Part shown: positions 1 through 8,813 of the stretch, one piece after another
How the letters are laid out: each line of letters begins with the position of its first letter
How positions within the stretch are numbered: the stretch's first letter is position 1
From: Streptomyces caniscabiei
GTDB lineage: Bacteria; Actinomycetota; Actinomycetes; Streptomycetales; Streptomycetaceae
NCBI RefSeq assembly: GCF_014930365.1
Contig: NZ_JABXWI010000009.1
Location: 248,001-312,000, forward strand
Direction of reading: 5' to 3'
DNA: 64,000 nucleotides
Made by a program: the position numbers and the translations under genes
The notes under the pieces: generated by a model
Databases searched by the model: none
What the model saw: the letters and a program-made list of their open reading frames with translations, nothing else
Told to the model about the DNA's origin: nothing

Positions 1-1
1 C

Positions 2-694
2 AGCTGGCGCGCGGCCGAGTTCGTGGCCTGGGCGGAGAAGACCGGTGCGGCCACCCGGCTCGCCAACCCGGCCGACGTCGTGCGCTGGAACACCGACAAG
101 CGGTACATCGGCGACCTCGCGCGGGCCGGGGTCCCCGTCGTACCGACGGACTACCTCGCGCCCGGCGACCCCCTCCGGCTCCCCGAGGCGCACGAGTACG
201 TCGTGAAGCCCACCTCCGGAGCGGGCGCCCGCTACGCCGCCCGCTACACCCCCGACCGGCGCGAGACCGCCGCCGCGCAGATCGAGCGGATGCGCGCCGA
301 GGGGCTCACCGCGATGGTGCAGCCGTTCATGACCAGCATCGACACCGAGGGCGAGCGGGCCCTGCAGTTCTTCGGCGGCCGGCTGCTGCACGCCAGCCGC
401 AAGGGCGCGGTGCTCGCGCCCGGGACCGCGTACGACGCGGAGAAGACCGCCCACCCCGACCTGGTCCACTGGACTCCGACCGAGGCCGAACTCGCCGTGG
501 CCGAGCGGGCGTTGGCCGCCGTACCGGGGCGGTCCGAGCTGCTCTACGCGCGCGTCGACCTGGTCACCGGCGCGGACGGGCAGCCGTGTGTGATGGAGCT
601 GGAACTCGTCGAGCCCAACCTCTTCCTGTGGCTTCACCCGGCCTCGCTGCCCCGCGTGGTCGAGACGATCCTGACCGCCGCGACCACCGGCTAG
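2..694 (+). CDS. ATP-grasp domain protein, 5'-truncated by the window
   Basis: The reading frame is open to the first base of the window, so the true start lies upstream; the GTG at 23 is internal to a continuous sequence (SWRAAEFVAWAEK). About 230 residues are visible. The pattern of a conserved VVKPTSGAGARY segment (phosphate-binding loop of ATP-grasp enzymes), a VQPFM strand, and a C-terminal YARVDLV...MELELVEPNLFL segment, whose acidic residues and Asn would bind Mg-ATP, is that of the ATP-grasp fold (carboxylate-amine/thiol ligases such as glutathione synthetase or RimK-like proteins). The substrate cannot be told. It is separated by about 170 bp from the next gene, so it probably ends a transcription unit. 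Family call is firm, function unknown. Confidence 0.8.
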   Translation, partial: SWRAAEFVAWAEKTGAATRLANPADVVRWNTDKRYIGDLARAGVPVVPTDYLAPGDPLRLPEAHEYVVKPTSGAGARYAARYTPDRRETAAAQIERMRAEGLTAMVQPFMTSIDTEGERALQFFGGRLLHASRKGAVLAPGTAYDAEKTAHPDLVHWTPTEAELAVAERALAAVPGRSELLYARVDLVTGADGQPCVMELELVEPNLFLWLHPASLPRVVETILTAATTG

Positions 695-861
695 CCGCGA
701 CGACGGCCCGCACCCCGTCCCGCACCCCGTCCCGCACCCGCCCGGCCCGCACCCGCCCCTCACCCGAAGAGGCGGGAAATCCATGAAGCGGGCGTCCCGC
801 CCGTGCCCGCTGCCTACCCTTCGGGGTTACAACAGCGCGTACGGGAACCACAACTGAGGGC

Positions 862-3369
862 GTGACCAGCATCGTGGGCGGATCGGAGTCGCGGCGCACT
901 TCCGGTTTCCCGGCGGAGCTGACGAGCTTCGTGGGGCGGCGGGACGAGGCGGCCGATGTCAGACGGTTGCTGTCGGCGGGCAGACTGCTGACGCTGACGG
1001 GACCCGGCGGGGTGGGCAAGACCCGCCTCGCCGGGCATGTGGCGGGACAGGTCGCACGGGCCTTCCCGGACGGCGTGTGGCTCGTGCCGCTGGCCGCGCT
1101 GAGCGACGAGGCCTTCGTCCCGCACGCCGTCAACGACGCGCTCGGCGTCCGCAACGAGACCGTGCGGCCCCCGCTGGAGATCCTCGTCGACCATCTGCGG
1201 GAGCGACGCTTATTGATCGTGCTCGACAACTGCGAGCATCTGCTGCGCAGTTGCGCCGTCCTCGCCCAGGCCGTGCTGGCGGCCACCGAGGGCGTACGGA
1301 TCCTCGCCACCAGCAGACACCGGCTCGGGCTGGCCGGGGAGCAGCTCTTCGAGGTGCCGCCGCTGCCCGCGCCCGCGCCGGAGGAGCTGAGCCCGTCCAC
1401 GAGTTCGTCGGCGGTCGAGTCCTTCCCCGCGCTCAGGCTGTTCGCCGACCGGGCGGCGGCCGTGGTCCCCGGCTTCACCGTCGGCGAGGCCAACCAGCAG
1501 GCCGTGGCCCGGCTCTGCCGCCGCCTCGACGGGCTGCCGCTCGCCATCGAGCTGGCGGCGGTCCGGGTGCGGGCCCTCGGCGTGGACCAGCTCGTCGAAC
1601 GCCTCGACGACCGCTACCAGCTCCTGACCTGCGGCAGCCCGACCTCCGCGCCCCGCCATCGCACCCTGCGCTCCGCCGTCGACTGGAGCCATGAACTGTG
1701 CACCCCGCAGGAGCAGTTGGTGTGGGCGTGGCTGTCGGTGTTCGTCGGCGGCTTCGACCTGGCCGCCGCCGAGGCGGTCTGCGCCGGGGAGGACGCAGGG
1801 ACCGGGGAGCGGATCGCCCCGTGCGCGGTGCTGGACGCCGTCGCCGGGCTCGTCGACAAGTCGGTCCTCGTCCGGGAGGAGCACGGCGGCCAGGTCCGCT
1901 ACCGGCTGCTGGTGTCGCTGCGCGACTACGGGCTGGAGAAACTGCACGCCCTGGGCGCGGCGACCGAGACCCGGCGCCGCCACCGGGACCACTTCGCGCG
2001 CCTCGGCGCCGAGTACGAGCAGGCCTGGTTCGGCCCCGACCAGACCGAGATCACCGAACGCATCCGGATCGACCAGGACAACTTCCGGGCCGCCCTGGAC
2101 TTCTGCCTCACCACCCCCGGTGAGGCCCAGCACGGGCTGCGGCTGGCCGCCCGGCTGTGGTTCCACTGGGTCGCGGGCGGCATCTGGGGCGAGGGACGGC
2201 ACTGGATGGACGGCGCCCTGCGCGCCGGCGCCCGGCCCGACGTGGCCCTGACCCGCGCCATGTGGGCGGGCGCCCTGACCTCCCTGGTGCACAGCCGCTC
2301 CGCCGCCGTCCTGGCCGGCCTCGACCCGGTGCGGGCCGCCGCCGACGCCGACGAGGAACTCCCGGTGCCCGCGCCGCCGCCCGTGCCGGCCGGCGCCCTC
2401 GCCCCGGGCCGGGCCCGCGCCTCCACCGCCTTCGTCGTCCTCACCCGCGTCGAACTGGCCTGCACCCTGGTCAGCCGGGGCCGCGCCGACGAGGCGATCC
2501 CGCTGTGCGCCGAGGCCGTCGCCCTCTGCGAGGCCCACGGGGAACAGTGGGCCCGGTCCTGGGCGCTGCGCACCCTCGCCCTCGCGCACTGGTCGGCCGG
2601 GCAGTACGACCGGGCCGCCGAGCACGCCCGCGCCTGTCTGCGGCTGCCGTACACCGTCAGCCAGCACCAGAGTCTCGCCCGTACCCTCGATCTGCTCGCC
2701 GCCGCCGAGGCGCTGGCGGGCGACGCCGAGCGGGCCGGGGTGCTGCGCGGCGCCGTCGACCGGATCTGGCACGACATCGGCGGCAACCCCATGGACGACC
2801 ACCGGCCGGGCCGTCCCCGCGCCGCCGAACACCACGCCCGCCTCGCCCTCGGCGACCACGCCTACGCCCTGGCCCACCGGCGCGGCGGCCGTCTGACGGC
2901 GGAGCAGGCGGTGGCCTACGCGCTGGGCGAGCCGTCGGCGGGACCCGCCTCCGCCGCGCGTACGGGCGGGCGGCGGGACGGCCCCGCCCGTACGCCGAGG
3001 ACGGACGACGGCCGGGACGGCGCGGGCGCCGTGGCACGTACGGGGGAGGTGTCCGCCGTACGCCGGCCCGCGCGGAACTCCTCCTCGGGCCCGCGGGAGG
3101 GCTCCCTCACGGCCGGCGGGCCGGCCCGCGCCCCGGCGTCGACGAAGGCCCCGGCGCCCGCCCCCGTCGTCGACCCGGTGCCGCTGACCCGGCGTGAACT
3201 CCAGGTCGCGGCCCTCGTCGCCCAGGGCCGCACCAACAAGCAGATCGCCGACCACCTCGTCATCGCCCGCCGGACCGCCGAGGGCCATGTCGAACGCATC
3301 CTCGTGAAGCTGGGCTTCCACAACCGCAGTCAGGTGGCCGCCTGGTTCAGCGCGCGGGCAGGGCTCTAG
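862..3369 (+). CDS. LuxR-family regulator with N-terminal NB-ARC/AAA ATPase
   Basis: An 835-residue protein starting at GTG 862. Residues about 20-60 carry a P-loop (GPGGVGKT, 47-54), followed near 115-125 by a Walker B strand (LLIVLDNCEH), typical of the STAND/NB-ARC ATPases of the LAL-like and AfsR-like actinobacterial regulators. A GLPLAIELAA motif follows in the ATPase tail, then an alpha-helical repeat region (about 380-640). A Pro/Ala/Arg-rich linker (about 690-765) leads to a C-terminal LuxR helix-turn-helix (LTRRELQVAALVAQGRTNKQ and following residues, about 770-830). Its ligand and targets cannot be read from the sequence. Its stop overlaps by 23 bp, tail to tail, the end of the HATPase gene on the other strand, so transcription of the two could interfere. 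Confidence 0.9.
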   Translation: MTSIVGGSESRRTSGFPAELTSFVGRRDEAADVRRLLSAGRLLTLTGPGGVGKTRLAGHVAGQVARAFPDGVWLVPLAALSDEAFVPHAVNDALGVRNETVRPPLEILVDHLRERRLLIVLDNCEHLLRSCAVLAQAVLAATEGVRILATSRHRLGLAGEQLFEVPPLPAPAPEELSPSTSSSAVESFPALRLFADRAAAVVPGFTVGEANQQAVARLCRRLDGLPLAIELAAVRVRALGVDQLVERLDDRYQLLTCGSPTSAPRHRTLRSAVDWSHELCTPQEQLVWAWLSVFVGGFDLAAAEAVCAGEDAGTGERIAPCAVLDAVAGLVDKSVLVREEHGGQVRYRLLVSLRDYGLEKLHALGAATETRRRHRDHFARLGAEYEQAWFGPDQTEITERIRIDQDNFRAALDFCLTTPGEAQHGLRLAARLWFHWVAGGIWGEGRHWMDGALRAGARPDVALTRAMWAGALTSLVHSRSAAVLAGLDPVRAAADADEELPVPAPPPVPAGALAPGRARASTAFVVLTRVELACTLVSRGRADEAIPLCAEAVALCEAHGEQWARSWALRTLALAHWSAGQYDRAAEHARACLRLPYTVSQHQSLARTLDLLAAAEALAGDAERAGVLRGAVDRIWHDIGGNPMDDHRPGRPRAAEHHARLALGDHAYALAHRRGGRLTAEQAVAYALGEPSAGPASAARTGGRRDGPARTPRTDDGRDGAGAVARTGEVSAVRRPARNSSSGPREGSLTAGGPARAPASTKAPAPAPVVDPVPLTRRELQVAALVAQGRTNKQIADHLVIARRTAEGHVERILVKLGFHNRSQVAAWFSARAGL

Positions 3370-3778
3370 CGGGCGTCGTACGCACCGGGGCGGGCGGTGG
3401 CACGGGCAGCGGGGCGGACAGGGTGACCGAGGTGCCGCCGGGGGTGTCGTGGACGTCGATCCGGGCGGCAGCGCCGATCCCGGCGAGCAGGGACTCCGCG
3501 AGACGCGGGCCGCGCCCCTCGGGCAGCCCCGCCGGGAGGACCGCGCCGCCGTACCTCACCTCGCAGCGCAACTCGCCGTCCCGCACCCGCAGTTCGACGA
3601 CTCCCGGGTCGGCGCCCCGGGCGGCGGCGTCCGTGGCGATCTCCACGGCGGCCTGCCCGAAGGCGGCCCTGGCCGGGGCGGTGAGCCGGGCACGCAGTGC
3701 CGCCTCCTCCACCAGGACCCGCACCAGGGGGAGTTCGCAGACGCGGAACTCCATCCGCAGCCTCAGCCCCTCGCTCAC
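3347..3778 (-). CDS. HATPase-type anti-sigma regulatory-like protein
   Basis: The GTG start at 3778 overlaps the stop of the upstream MEDS-STAS gene (GTGA), so the two are translationally coupled. The 143-residue product resembles the small histidine-kinase-like ATPases (RsbW/SpoIIAB type): FGQAAVEIATDAAARG matches the N-box helix region, and the glycine-rich segment GPRLAESLLAGIGAAARID the ATP-lid part. The canonical N-box asparagine is not apparent (ATDAA instead of TNA), so ATP binding may be altered. The tail is Pro/Ala-rich. With its STAS-containing partner it would make a partner-switch pair. Its 3' end overlaps the end of the LuxR gene on the plus strand. Confidence 0.7.
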   Translation of the reverse strand: MSEGLRLRMEFRVCELPLVRVLVEEAALRARLTAPARAAFGQAAVEIATDAAARGADPGVVELRVRDGELRCEVRYGGAVLPAGLPEGRGPRLAESLLAGIGAAARIDVHDTPGGTSVTLSAPLPVPPPAPVRTTPARALPAR

Positions 3779-4695
3779 CCGGTGCCTCCCTCGTCCCCGT
3801 CGCCCTCCACCCGGACCAGCAGCTGGGGCACCTCGTCGGCGCCCAGCTGCTCCAGCACCAGCCCCAGCAGTTCGCCGCAGCGCACGGTGACCTCGCTGCC
3901 GGGCGGGAGCGAGGCGGCGAGGCTGATCAACTGCCAGGCGCAGTGGGCCTCCATGAAGCACAGGTCGCGCAGGTCGAGGACGAAGTGGCTGGGACCTGAG
4001 TCGTCACGGTGTTCCAGCGCCTCACGCAGCGCCTCGACGAACTCGCTGCGGGTGCCCAGCTCGGCGGTGCCCGCCATCCGGCCGCCGTCCGGGGTCCCGA
4101 TGACCTCCAGGGAGTCCAGGCGCTCCATGACCCGCAGCGGATGGACCTTGCCGACGCGGGAGGTCAGCGCGTCGTCGAAGCGCTGACGGTCGTACCAGCA
4201 GATCGCGGTGAACAGCGGGTCCGCGAAGAGCGGCGCCACCGAGGCCTCGTAGTCGAGCAGCCGGTCGTGGCCCAGGTTGACCCGGGGCGCCCAGCTCATG
4301 TCGGCGGTGACCCGCAGCCCCGCCCAGCCGTCGTCGCAGGCACGGTCGACCTCGGCGGCGTAGGTGTCGATGGTGCGGCGCTCCTCGAAGCGGCCGTCGG
4401 GCACGTAGATCTCCGTGTTGCGCCGGACCGACAGCTGGCCGTCGTCCCTGGCCGCCGCCACCTGCCCGCTGCCCCGGTCCAGCAGGGCGACCACCTCGTC
4501 GTCGCTCATGTCGTCCGGGTCCATGACCAGCAGGACCTTCTCGCCGCGCGCCAGACTCGTGCGGGTGTACGCGGTGAAGACCTTCCACGGCGACTCCCCG
4601 GCGCCCTCCAGGTCACCCGGCCCCATGCACGCGTGGTCCCCCAGCCGCAGCCGCTCGACGGGCACGGTTCGCTCCGCGGGGTGCTGCGTCGTCAT
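3775..4695 (-). CDS. MEDS-domain sensor with C-terminal STAS domain
   Basis: A 306-residue soluble protein starting at ATG 4695. The first about 190 residues fit the MEDS (methanogen/methylotroph DcmR sensory) domain: LGDHACMGPGD at the start, VLLVMDPDD, RRTIDTYAAEVDRA and the MSWAPR...LLDYEASV core are typical. Residues about 195-300 form a STAS-like domain (FVLDLRDLCFMEAHCAWQL), the fold of anti-sigma-factor antagonists; the usual phosphorylatable Ser/Thr in the D(S/T)xG loop is not obvious. It is coupled to the HATPase gene by a 4-bp overlap. The likely role is a sensor that sequesters or releases the HATPase protein; the sigma factor involved is not in the window. Confidence 0.8.
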   Translation of the reverse strand: MTTQHPAERTVPVERLRLGDHACMGPGDLEGAGESPWKVFTAYTRTSLARGEKVLLVMDPDDMSDDEVVALLDRGSGQVAAARDDGQLSVRRNTEIYVPDGRFEERRTIDTYAAEVDRACDDGWAGLRVTADMSWAPRVNLGHDRLLDYEASVAPLFADPLFTAICWYDRQRFDDALTSRVGKVHPLRVMERLDSLEVIGTPDGGRMAGTAELGTRSEFVEALREALEHRDDSGPSHFVLDLRDLCFMEAHCAWQLISLAASLPPGSEVTVRCGELLGLVLEQLGADEVPQLLVRVEGDGDEGGTG

Positions 4696-5007
4696 GGGGG
4701 CGCCTTCCCGTGAGGATCAGAACTCTGCACGGACAGTAGGCCCACCGGCGCCGCCGTCGGCCGGATGATCGCCAATCTTCCGCTCGGGCCGGTTTCGGGA
4801 CGGATCGGAGAGAAGTCCGATCGGGAATGTGCGCGGTCCGACCGGGCGCGACCGGAGGGTTTCGCTCTTGCCGCACCCCCCGACGACGCGATCCGACATG
4901 GCGTCGACACCGGCCGCAAGTGGCGGGCCCTGCCTGCGGATCACCCGCCTCGACGCACGGTCCGAGGGTTCGAAGCGGCACACCACAGCACCAGGCACAG
5001 TGGCCGC
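4696..5007. other. divergent intergenic region, no gene seen
   Basis: This 312-bp gap separates the leftward MEDS-STAS gene from the rightward nucleotidyltransferase gene and must hold both promoters. I see no convincing coding potential or strong hairpin. Confidence 0.5.
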
Positions 5008-5814
5008 ATGAACGAACGAGGGCTGGACCGCGACGGAACGATCGCACGCGAAGGCGCACTGGACCGAGTGCCGGCAGCGTTCGTCCCCGTCGTCGATGCC
5101 GCCCGCGCTCACCTCACCGAGACGTTCGGCGGAACGCGCCTGCACAGCGCCTACCTCTACGGCAGCATCCCCCGCGGCACCGCCACCCCCGGAGTCTCCG
5201 ACCTCGACCTCCAACTCGCCCTCCACGACGAGCCCACCGAAGCCGACCGCACTGACGCCAGAGCGATCGAGGCCGTACTCGACCGCGCATTCCCGCAGAT
5301 CGACGGCGTCGGGATCCTGCTGACCGGCACGCGGGGTCTGCTCAGCGACGTCGAACGTCACGACGCCGGATTCTTCATCGCCTGCCTCTGCACCCCGTTG
5401 CTGGGCCCTGACCTCGCGGAACAACTGCCCCGTTACCGCCCCACAGCCCTGCTCGCGCGGGAGACCAACGGTGACCTCGCCCGCGTGCTTCGACGCTGGC
5501 GTGCCAGAGCGGCCGAAGCCACCACGGACGCCGATCGCCGGACCCTCGGCCGTCTTGTCGGCCGTCGCGTCGTCCGCACCGGATTCACCCTGATCATGCC
5601 CCGATGGGGCGGTTGGACCAGCGACCTCGACCAGTCCGCCGAGCTCTTCGGCCGCTACTACCCCGAGCGCGTCGGGCAGATGCGTGTCGCCGCGTCCACT
5701 GGGCGTGCGCCCACACCCGACCCGGCGGTGCTCGGGATGCTCATCAACGACCTCGGACCGTGGCTCGCAGCCGAATACACAGCCGTGCACGGCGAGAAAG
5801 CCCCACGCCTCTGA
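5008..5814 (+). CDS. AadA-like nucleotidyltransferase
   Basis: A 268-residue protein. I chose ATG 5008 because the homologous part begins right after it; the frame is open further upstream but that stretch is not protein-like. The nucleotidyltransferase signature is clear: GSIPRG at residues 52-57 followed by SDLDLQL with the paired metal-binding aspartates D65 and D67. The C-terminal half is helical and Arg-rich, as in aminoglycoside-modifying adenylyltransferases (about 260 residues). This could be a resistance enzyme or a housekeeping member that only shares the fold. It stands alone with no linked resistance genes or mobile element. Confidence 0.75.
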   Translation: MNERGLDRDGTIAREGALDRVPAAFVPVVDAARAHLTETFGGTRLHSAYLYGSIPRGTATPGVSDLDLQLALHDEPTEADRTDARAIEAVLDRAFPQIDGVGILLTGTRGLLSDVERHDAGFFIACLCTPLLGPDLAEQLPRYRPTALLARETNGDLARVLRRWRARAAEATTDADRRTLGRLVGRRVVRTGFTLIMPRWGGWTSDLDQSAELFGRYYPERVGQMRVAASTGRAPTPDPAVLGMLINDLGPWLAAEYTAVHGEKAPRL

Positions 5815-5985
5815 CAGCCGGGGCCGAGCCACTCGCGCAGGCCCTCGAACGCCTCCTGGCAGCGGGCAGGGCCTACGCTCTGACCTGCGGCCACCGCATG
5901 ATCCGACTCGGTGGACTCGCGTGGGCCGAGACGGAACGGACGCGGCAGGGTTGAACGGAACACGCACCTGTAGCGTCTGAGATAC

Positions 5986-6405
5986 ATGAACGTATCGCGC
6001 CATTTCGCAGTCTTGCTTCTGAGTGCCGGGTTGTTGCTCTCAGGGTGCTCGTCACCGTCCGACGAGCGGGGCGACGACTCCTCCGCCCCGACCCTGCCCG
6101 CCCGTACCGTCGTCAAGGACAAGTGGCAGGAAGGGCCGGCGGATCCCCAGCAGCACAAGCCGTACCCGTACGACATCTACACGCACTGCGGGATCAAATC
6201 GGTGAAGTTCGGCGGCCGTTGGTGGGTCTTGGACTCCGTGTTCCTCGGCGCCGAGCAGGTCAAGGGGGAGCCGTCCTCACAAGGAAGCCAGAAGCTCGCC
6301 GGCTACATGACGCTGATCGGTCCGGACACCGCCAATTTCGATGCCGCCGGGATGCCCACGATGCAGTTCGTGCCGACCGAGGATGAACCGGGGGGCTGTG
6401 CCTAG
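5986..6405 (+). CDS. small lipoprotein, unknown function
   Basis: A 139-residue protein with a short positively charged start, a hydrophobic stretch and a lipobox LLSGC, so Cys is expected to be lipidated and the protein anchored outside the membrane. The mature part has no family I recognise; it has two further Cys (one in THCGIK, one in the final GGCA) that could form a disulphide. A TAGCGT hexamer lies about 10 bases before the ATG and no good ribosome binding site is seen, so the transcript might be nearly leaderless. It faces a second lipoprotein gene tail to tail. Confidence 0.7.
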   Translation: MNVSRHFAVLLLSAGLLLSGCSSPSDERGDDSSAPTLPARTVVKDKWQEGPADPQQHKPYPYDIYTHCGIKSVKFGGRWWVLDSVFLGAEQVKGEPSSQGSQKLAGYMTLIGPDTANFDAAGMPTMQFVPTEDEPGGCA

Positions 6406-6446
6406 GAATCCTCGTCGGCGGCAGAGCCTGGGTGGCAGTCGCCCGG

Positions 6447-7106
6447 TCAGCCGTTGAGCGTGGCGGAAGGCGTGTCCCCGTTCTGGGCCTGGCGGGCTCG
6501 CCTGGCGAGCACCGTGGCCAGGTCTCGGACACCGTCCTCGTCGACGCCGTTCTCGTTCGTGTCCAGGGAAGACGCCAGCGTCCACAGCAGTGTCGTGCCG
6601 ACCCGGGTCTGGGTCACGGCGCCCGGCTCGCCCTGGAATCCGGAGGAACCGAACCGGGCGTCGCGCTCGTCACCGATCGGTCCGAGGCTGAACGTCTTGG
6701 CCCGTTGTCCCGCCTTCTTGCCGTAGTAGCCGTCCCAGAGCACGTCGTACGCCTTGCGGGCGGCCTGTTCGCTGTCGTAGGCGATGATCAGAAAGGTGAC
6801 GGTGGCGGCGTCGTTGTGCCGGAAAGTCGAAGCGCCGAAGAAGCGGGAGTTCTCGCAGCCCGCGTTGTCCTTGATCGGGCAGGCCTCCGAACGGTAGTTG
6901 AGCTTGTCGATCTCAACGGTCGTGGTCCGATGGGACGCCTTCCAACGCGTCATGGCCCCGCCGTCCGGCAACGTCTCCCGAACCTGTTCCTTCGTGAGCG
7001 CCACCGCCTTGCCGTTCCAGCTGTCGCTCTCCGCGCCACCGCCACAGCCGGCCAGCAGCAGTGCCGCCGCGATCGCCACGCACCACCGCTGTTTCCTCAT
7101 GACCAT
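6447..7106 (-). CDS. lipoprotein, unknown function
   Basis: A 219-residue product with signal peptide and lipobox (LLLAGC). The mature protein is soluble, with a Cys pair (ACPIKDNAGC) that may be disulphide-bonded, and no recognised catalytic motif. It begins 24 bp after the preceding gene in the same direction, so it may be the last member of the envelope operon that comes from 18381. An exported lipoprotein fits such a locus, but this is only positional inference. Confidence 0.7.
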   Translation of the reverse strand: MVMRKQRWCVAIAAALLLAGCGGGAESDSWNGKAVALTKEQVRETLPDGGAMTRWKASHRTTTVEIDKLNYRSEACPIKDNAGCENSRFFGASTFRHNDAATVTFLIIAYDSEQAARKAYDVLWDGYYGKKAGQRAKTFSLGPIGDERDARFGSSGFQGEPGAVTQTRVGTTLLWTLASSLDTNENGVDEDGVRDLATVLARRARQAQNGDTPSATLNG

Positions 7107-7130
7107 GCCACCACCCCTCAGGCCGTGATC

Positions 7131-7739
7131 TTATGCGGACCGCATCACCACCCTCTGCAACAGCCCCCACGTGAACTCCGCGACGCACTCCCGCCGCACC
7201 CCGTCCCCGTCCGGCGCGACGAACCGCAGTCCCCACCGCGTCGGTGCCGTGCCCTCCAACGGCCGTGCCGGCGGGAACGCCCGCGCCACCTCGTCCACCG
7301 TGCAGGACCACGGCGTGAGATCCTCCACGGCGCGCGGCTCGGGCCCCGCCGCCCCCGGGGCCCGCACCAGCCACTCGTTCCACACCGCCCCGTTGGGCGC
7401 CAGCAGCACCTCGAAGCGGAGGTCGTCCCAGAGCGGCACCGGCCACAGCCACGCCTCGCAGTCCAGGTCCCCGATGCTGCGCCGGGTCACGGACTCGGGC
7501 GCGCCCAGCACCGACCGGTACCGGGACGCCGACCCCCGGCCGCGGGGCGAGCGCACCATGGCCTGCCACCGCCGGTTCGCCTCACGCATCAGCGCGACCG
7601 AGACGCCCAGCTCGCGCCGGGCGTCCTCGACGAGCTCCGGATTGTGGTCGGCCATCCGGCGCAGCAGCACGAGCTGGAAGTCGAGCGGGGTGAACGGACC
7701 GGAGGGCCTATCCGGCCCGGGGCGCTTCGCGGAGGACAT
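7131..7739 (-). CDS. conserved hypothetical protein
   Basis: About 202 residues from ATG 7739 (an ATG at 7748 in the same frame is also possible). It overlaps the 3' end of the FkbM gene by some 30-40 bp, indicating co-translation. No signal peptide, membrane segment or known motif is visible; the sequence is rich in Trp and Arg with a helical N-terminal third (FTPLDFQLVLLRRMADHNPE). Function unknown. Confidence 0.6.
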   Translation of the reverse strand: MSSAKRPGPDRPSGPFTPLDFQLVLLRRMADHNPELVEDARRELGVSVALMREANRRWQAMVRSPRGRGSASRYRSVLGAPESVTRRSIGDLDCEAWLWPVPLWDDLRFEVLLAPNGAVWNEWLVRAPGAAGPEPRAVEDLTPWSCTVDEVARAFPPARPLEGTAPTRWGLRFVAPDGDGVRRECVAEFTWGLLQRVVMRSA

Positions 7740-8547
7740 GCCCTCCATGGTCGCCCACGGCGCCGGACGCGGCGGCAGGCTCACCCGGGCGGCGCCCGTC
7801 CGGCAGGAAGAGCACCGAGTTGACGTACCGGGGTCCGGAGAACGGCAGGACCCGCCGGAGCAGCCCCTTGGACGCCAGGTGCGACGTACGCGCCTGGTGG
7901 GCCTCCAGGGTCGCCGGGTCCAGCGGGAGCCAGGTGCCGGAGGGGAGGACCCAGCCGGCGTAGCCGAGGCCGGCGAGCAGGTCGACGACCGGCGCGATCG
8001 GCTGGATACGGGCCTCCAGCTCGATGAAGAGCGCCGGGCGGTCCCGGACGAGGAGGCCGGACGCGCCGCGCAGGACGGCCAGTTCGTTGCCGTCGACGTC
8101 GATCTTGACGAAGCCGACATCGGTCAGACCGAGGCCGTCGAGGGTCACACAGCGGACGTCCAGCGCCCGGCCGTGGATGTCCCGGCGGACCAGGGAGGAC
8201 AGACCCCGCCCGCCGTCGTCGCCCGGCGGCAGCCAGAGGCGGGCCGTGCCCGGGTGGTCCGAGGCGGCGGCCTGCACGACACGGACGTTGCGGGGGGCCG
8301 ACGAGACGAGCAGCCGGGCCAGCCGGGGCACCGGCTCCACGGTCACCACCCGCCCGGCACGTGCCGCCAGCCGCCGCGTCCAGGGGCCGTACCAGCCGCC
8401 GACGTCCACGGCCGTGCCGCACCCCGGCGGGCACAGCTCGTCCAGCCGGGACAGCTCCGGCTCGAAGCGCGGATAGACGAGCCGGGCGGTCGCGGCGACC
8501 GCCCGCTCCGGCAGCAGCGGCGCGAGCCGCGCGGCGAGTGTGGTCAT
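7708..8547 (-). CDS. FkbM-family SAM methyltransferase
   Basis: ATG 8547 overlaps the stop of the preceding Trm112-like gene (ATGA). The 279-residue product has a SAM-binding motif I (AVDVGGWYGPWTRRL, about 47-61), an acidic second strand (VVTVEPVPRL) and the FkbM signature KIDVDGNELAVLRGA. FkbM-type enzymes commonly O-methylate sugars or polyketides. In this operon, next to glycosyltransferases, methylation of an envelope glycan or lipid head group is the likely role. Confidence 0.88.
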   Translation of the reverse strand: MTTLAARLAPLLPERAVAATARLVYPRFEPELSRLDELCPPGCGTAVDVGGWYGPWTRRLAARAGRVVTVEPVPRLARLLVSSAPRNVRVVQAAASDHPGTARLWLPPGDDGGRGLSSLVRRDIHGRALDVRCVTLDGLGLTDVGFVKIDVDGNELAVLRGASGLLVRDRPALFIELEARIQPIAPVVDLLAGLGYAGWVLPSGTWLPLDPATLEAHQARTSHLASKGLLRRVLPFSGPRYVNSVLFLPDGRRPGEPAAASGAVGDHGGHVLREAPRAG

Positions 8548-8813
8548 GCGTCCGACTCCCTCAGCAGTTCGGTGAGCCTCGCGTGCTCGTCCTCCGTCAC
8601 CTGCTCGCCCGACGACGGCAGCAACTGCGGAATGCCGTCGACGATCGGGTAACGGCGGTGCAGCCGGGGGTTGTAGAGCGATTCCGGAGCCCGGGCGGCA
8701 CCGGCACCGGCACCGGCGGCACCGGGCCGTTCCTCCTCGTGGACCACCAGATGCAGCGGCCCCTTGTCCAGCGGGCACGCCAGGATCTGGAGCAACGGGT
8801 CGTCGGGATTCAA
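8544..8813 (-). CDS. Trm112-like small protein with altered Cys motif
   Basis: An 89-residue protein read from TTG 8813; TTG is the only start that fits, overlaps the previous stop (TTGA) and has AAGGAG upstream. The sequence LLQILACPLDKGPLHLV and a later YPIVDGIPQLLP are those of the Trm112/UPF0434 family (zinc-ribbon-like methyltransferase partners). The usual CPxCKGPL is CPLDKGPL here: the second Cys is Asp, so zinc binding is probably lost. An Ala/Gly-rich insertion separates the two conserved halves. Such proteins often lie beside glycosyltransferases or methyltransferases; here both neighbours fit. Confidence 0.8.
   Translation of the reverse strand: MNPDDPLLQILACPLDKGPLHLVVHEEERPGAAGAGAGAARAPESLYNPRLHRRYPIVDGIPQLLPSSGEQVTEDEHARLTELLRESDA

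Noticed and set aside
710..760. CCCGCACCCCGT repeats after the ATP-grasp gene
   Set aside because: Short, imperfect and GC-simple; not clearly more than composition.
3775..4186. Plus-strand open frames over the HATPase and MEDS-STAS genes
   Set aside because: Mirror frames of well-supported minus-strand genes with recognisable domains.
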